NCBI GenBank assembly: GCA_022865725.1
Contig: JALHTP010000286.1
Location: 1 to 5,479 of the forward strand
From: Methyloceanibacter sp.
GTDB taxonomy: Bacteria > Pseudomonadota > Alphaproteobacteria > Rhizobiales > Methyloligellaceae
Reading direction: 5' to 3'
Length of the DNA: 5,479 nt
Program-made: the position numbers and the translations under genes
In this document: positions 4,941 through 5,479 of the stretch, piece after piece
Numbering within the stretch: the first letter of the stretch is position 1
How the letters are laid out: each line of letters starts with the position of its first letter
Notes under the pieces: model-generated
Seen by the model: only the letters and a program-made list of their open reading frames with translations
Databases searched by the model: none
Told to the model about the DNA's origin: nothing

Positions 4941-5479
4941 ATGCCCATATTGCATCGCGTCTGCACAGCCGCTCTCGCTCTGGTTTTCCTAGTGACGGCG
5001 TTAGGATCGCAGACACGCCCCGCCAGAGCCGAGGAAGACTACCACCACGGGGGCAACCGCCGTGGCGGCGGGTTGGGCGGAGTCGATATCGGGATCGGCG
5101 TCGGCACCATCATTCTCAATGAAGCGATCCGGCGGAAGCAACAACAGCAGGAGGAGCAACACCAGCAAACCACCGAGCCGAAAGGCTGCCCGGACGGTTA
5201 CACCTGGTCGAAGAAGAGGCGCGATTGCATCAAGCTCGCCGTCACGCCCAAATGCGAGCCGCCCAAGATCAAGACCAAGAAAGGCTGCGTCTATCCGAAG
5301 CCTGAGGTCATCGTCGACTGCAAGGCGCCCTACGTTCCTGCCCATAACGGCAAAGGCTGCGTGAAGCCGGACGAGCCAAAGACCGCGTCCTGCGAATTCC
5401 CCGAGGTCAAGGCCGGCAACGGCTGCGATTGCGCCTCCGGCTATTACCGGCACGGCGGCGAATGCGAGAAGAAGCAGGA
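4941..5479 (+). CDS. Secreted Gly/Gln-rich and Cys-rich repeat protein of unknown function (C-terminus cut by window edge)
   Basis: An open frame from ATG 4941, with AGGGA eight bases upstream, runs 179 codons to the window end without a stop. Residues 1-30 form a signal peptide: MPILHR, a hydrophobic core ALALVFLVTAL, and probable cleavage after ARA. Then follow a glycine-rich stretch GGGLGGVDIGIGVGTIIL (42-59) resembling a glycine zipper, and a charged Gln-rich linker RRKQQQQEEQHQQ (64-76). The rest, from 82, is a Cys-rich region with ten cysteines at 83, 96, 105, 116, 127, 140, 151, 162, 164 and 174. Residues 105-162 repeat about every 22-24 residues as Cys-x-x-Pro followed by Gly-Cys. The even cysteine count and export signal suggest disulfide-bonded modules in the periplasm or outside the cell. 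No lipobox and no catalytic motif were recognised, and the family is not known to me. Confidence 0.8.
   Translation, partial: MPILHRVCTAALALVFLVTALGSQTRPARAEEDYHHGGNRRGGGLGGVDIGIGVGTIILNEAIRRKQQQQEEQHQQTTEPKGCPDGYTWSKKRRDCIKLAVTPKCEPPKIKTKKGCVYPKPEVIVDCKAPYVPAHNGKGCVKPDEPKTASCEFPEVKAGNGCDCASGYYRHGGECEKKQ

Noticed and set aside
4718..4966. 83-residue N-terminal extension of the GH3 frame from ATG 4966
   Set aside because: It would bury the signal peptide inside the protein, overlaps the divergent promoter region, and is basic low-complexity sequence.
5001..5453. 150-residue minus-strand open frame with a poly-Leu run
   Set aside because: The Leu run is the complement of the CAG/CAA codons of the Gln-rich linker on the plus strand, so it is a shadow.

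Overview
The window is about 5.5 kb of GC-rich, densely coding bacterial DNA. The codon choice, the Zur-type regulator with an AT-rich operator, the short cyanide-insensitive-type cytochrome bd oxidase and a small Cys-rich secreted protein suggest an alphaproteobacterium, probably Hyphomicrobiales. The class is moderately sure and the order is a guess. Ordinary chromosomal DNA is the best reading: there is no transposase, integrase, tRNA, rRNA, CRISPR array or phage gene.

Layout: (1) Bases 1-157, minus strand, hold the first 52 residues of a Zur/Fur-family regulator, which runs off the left edge. Its start lies directly under a promoter-like element overlapped by an imperfect AT-rich palindrome, so the gene looks autoregulated and perhaps leaderless. 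(2) Bases 213-449, minus strand, encode a 78-residue DUF2188-type protein. A macrodomain (YmdB-like) ADP-ribose hydrolase is transcribed divergently at 495-1022. (3) A 124-base gap (1023-1146) contains a strongly base-paired leader next to the cydA ribosome binding site. It is followed by cydA (1147-2532) and cydB (2529-3563), which overlap by ATGA and encode a short-Q-loop quinol oxidase. (4) A glycoside hydrolase family 3 protein with NagZ-like catalytic residues and a signal peptide (3566-4717, minus strand) converges on cydB with only two bases between the stop codons. An 11-bp perfect inverted repeat straddles that junction. (5) A 223-base divergent spacer (4718-4940) carries three CTTGCG direct repeats and an extended -10 motif. 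(6) From 4941 to the right edge runs a secreted, Gln-rich then Cys-rich protein of unknown function, cut off by the window end.

Working together: cydAB is one translationally coupled unit that would oxidise quinol and reduce oxygen to water in the inner membrane. The other genes are mostly single units: metal-responsive regulation (zur), ADP-ribose metabolism (macrodomain), periplasmic cleavage of N-acetylglucosamine-containing glycans (GH3) and an envelope or secreted protein. I see no convincing new multi-gene system. The most interesting signals are the structured cydA leader with a possible upstream ORF, the inverted repeat over the convergent stops, the apparent leaderless zur start, and the repetitive Cys-rich secreted protein.
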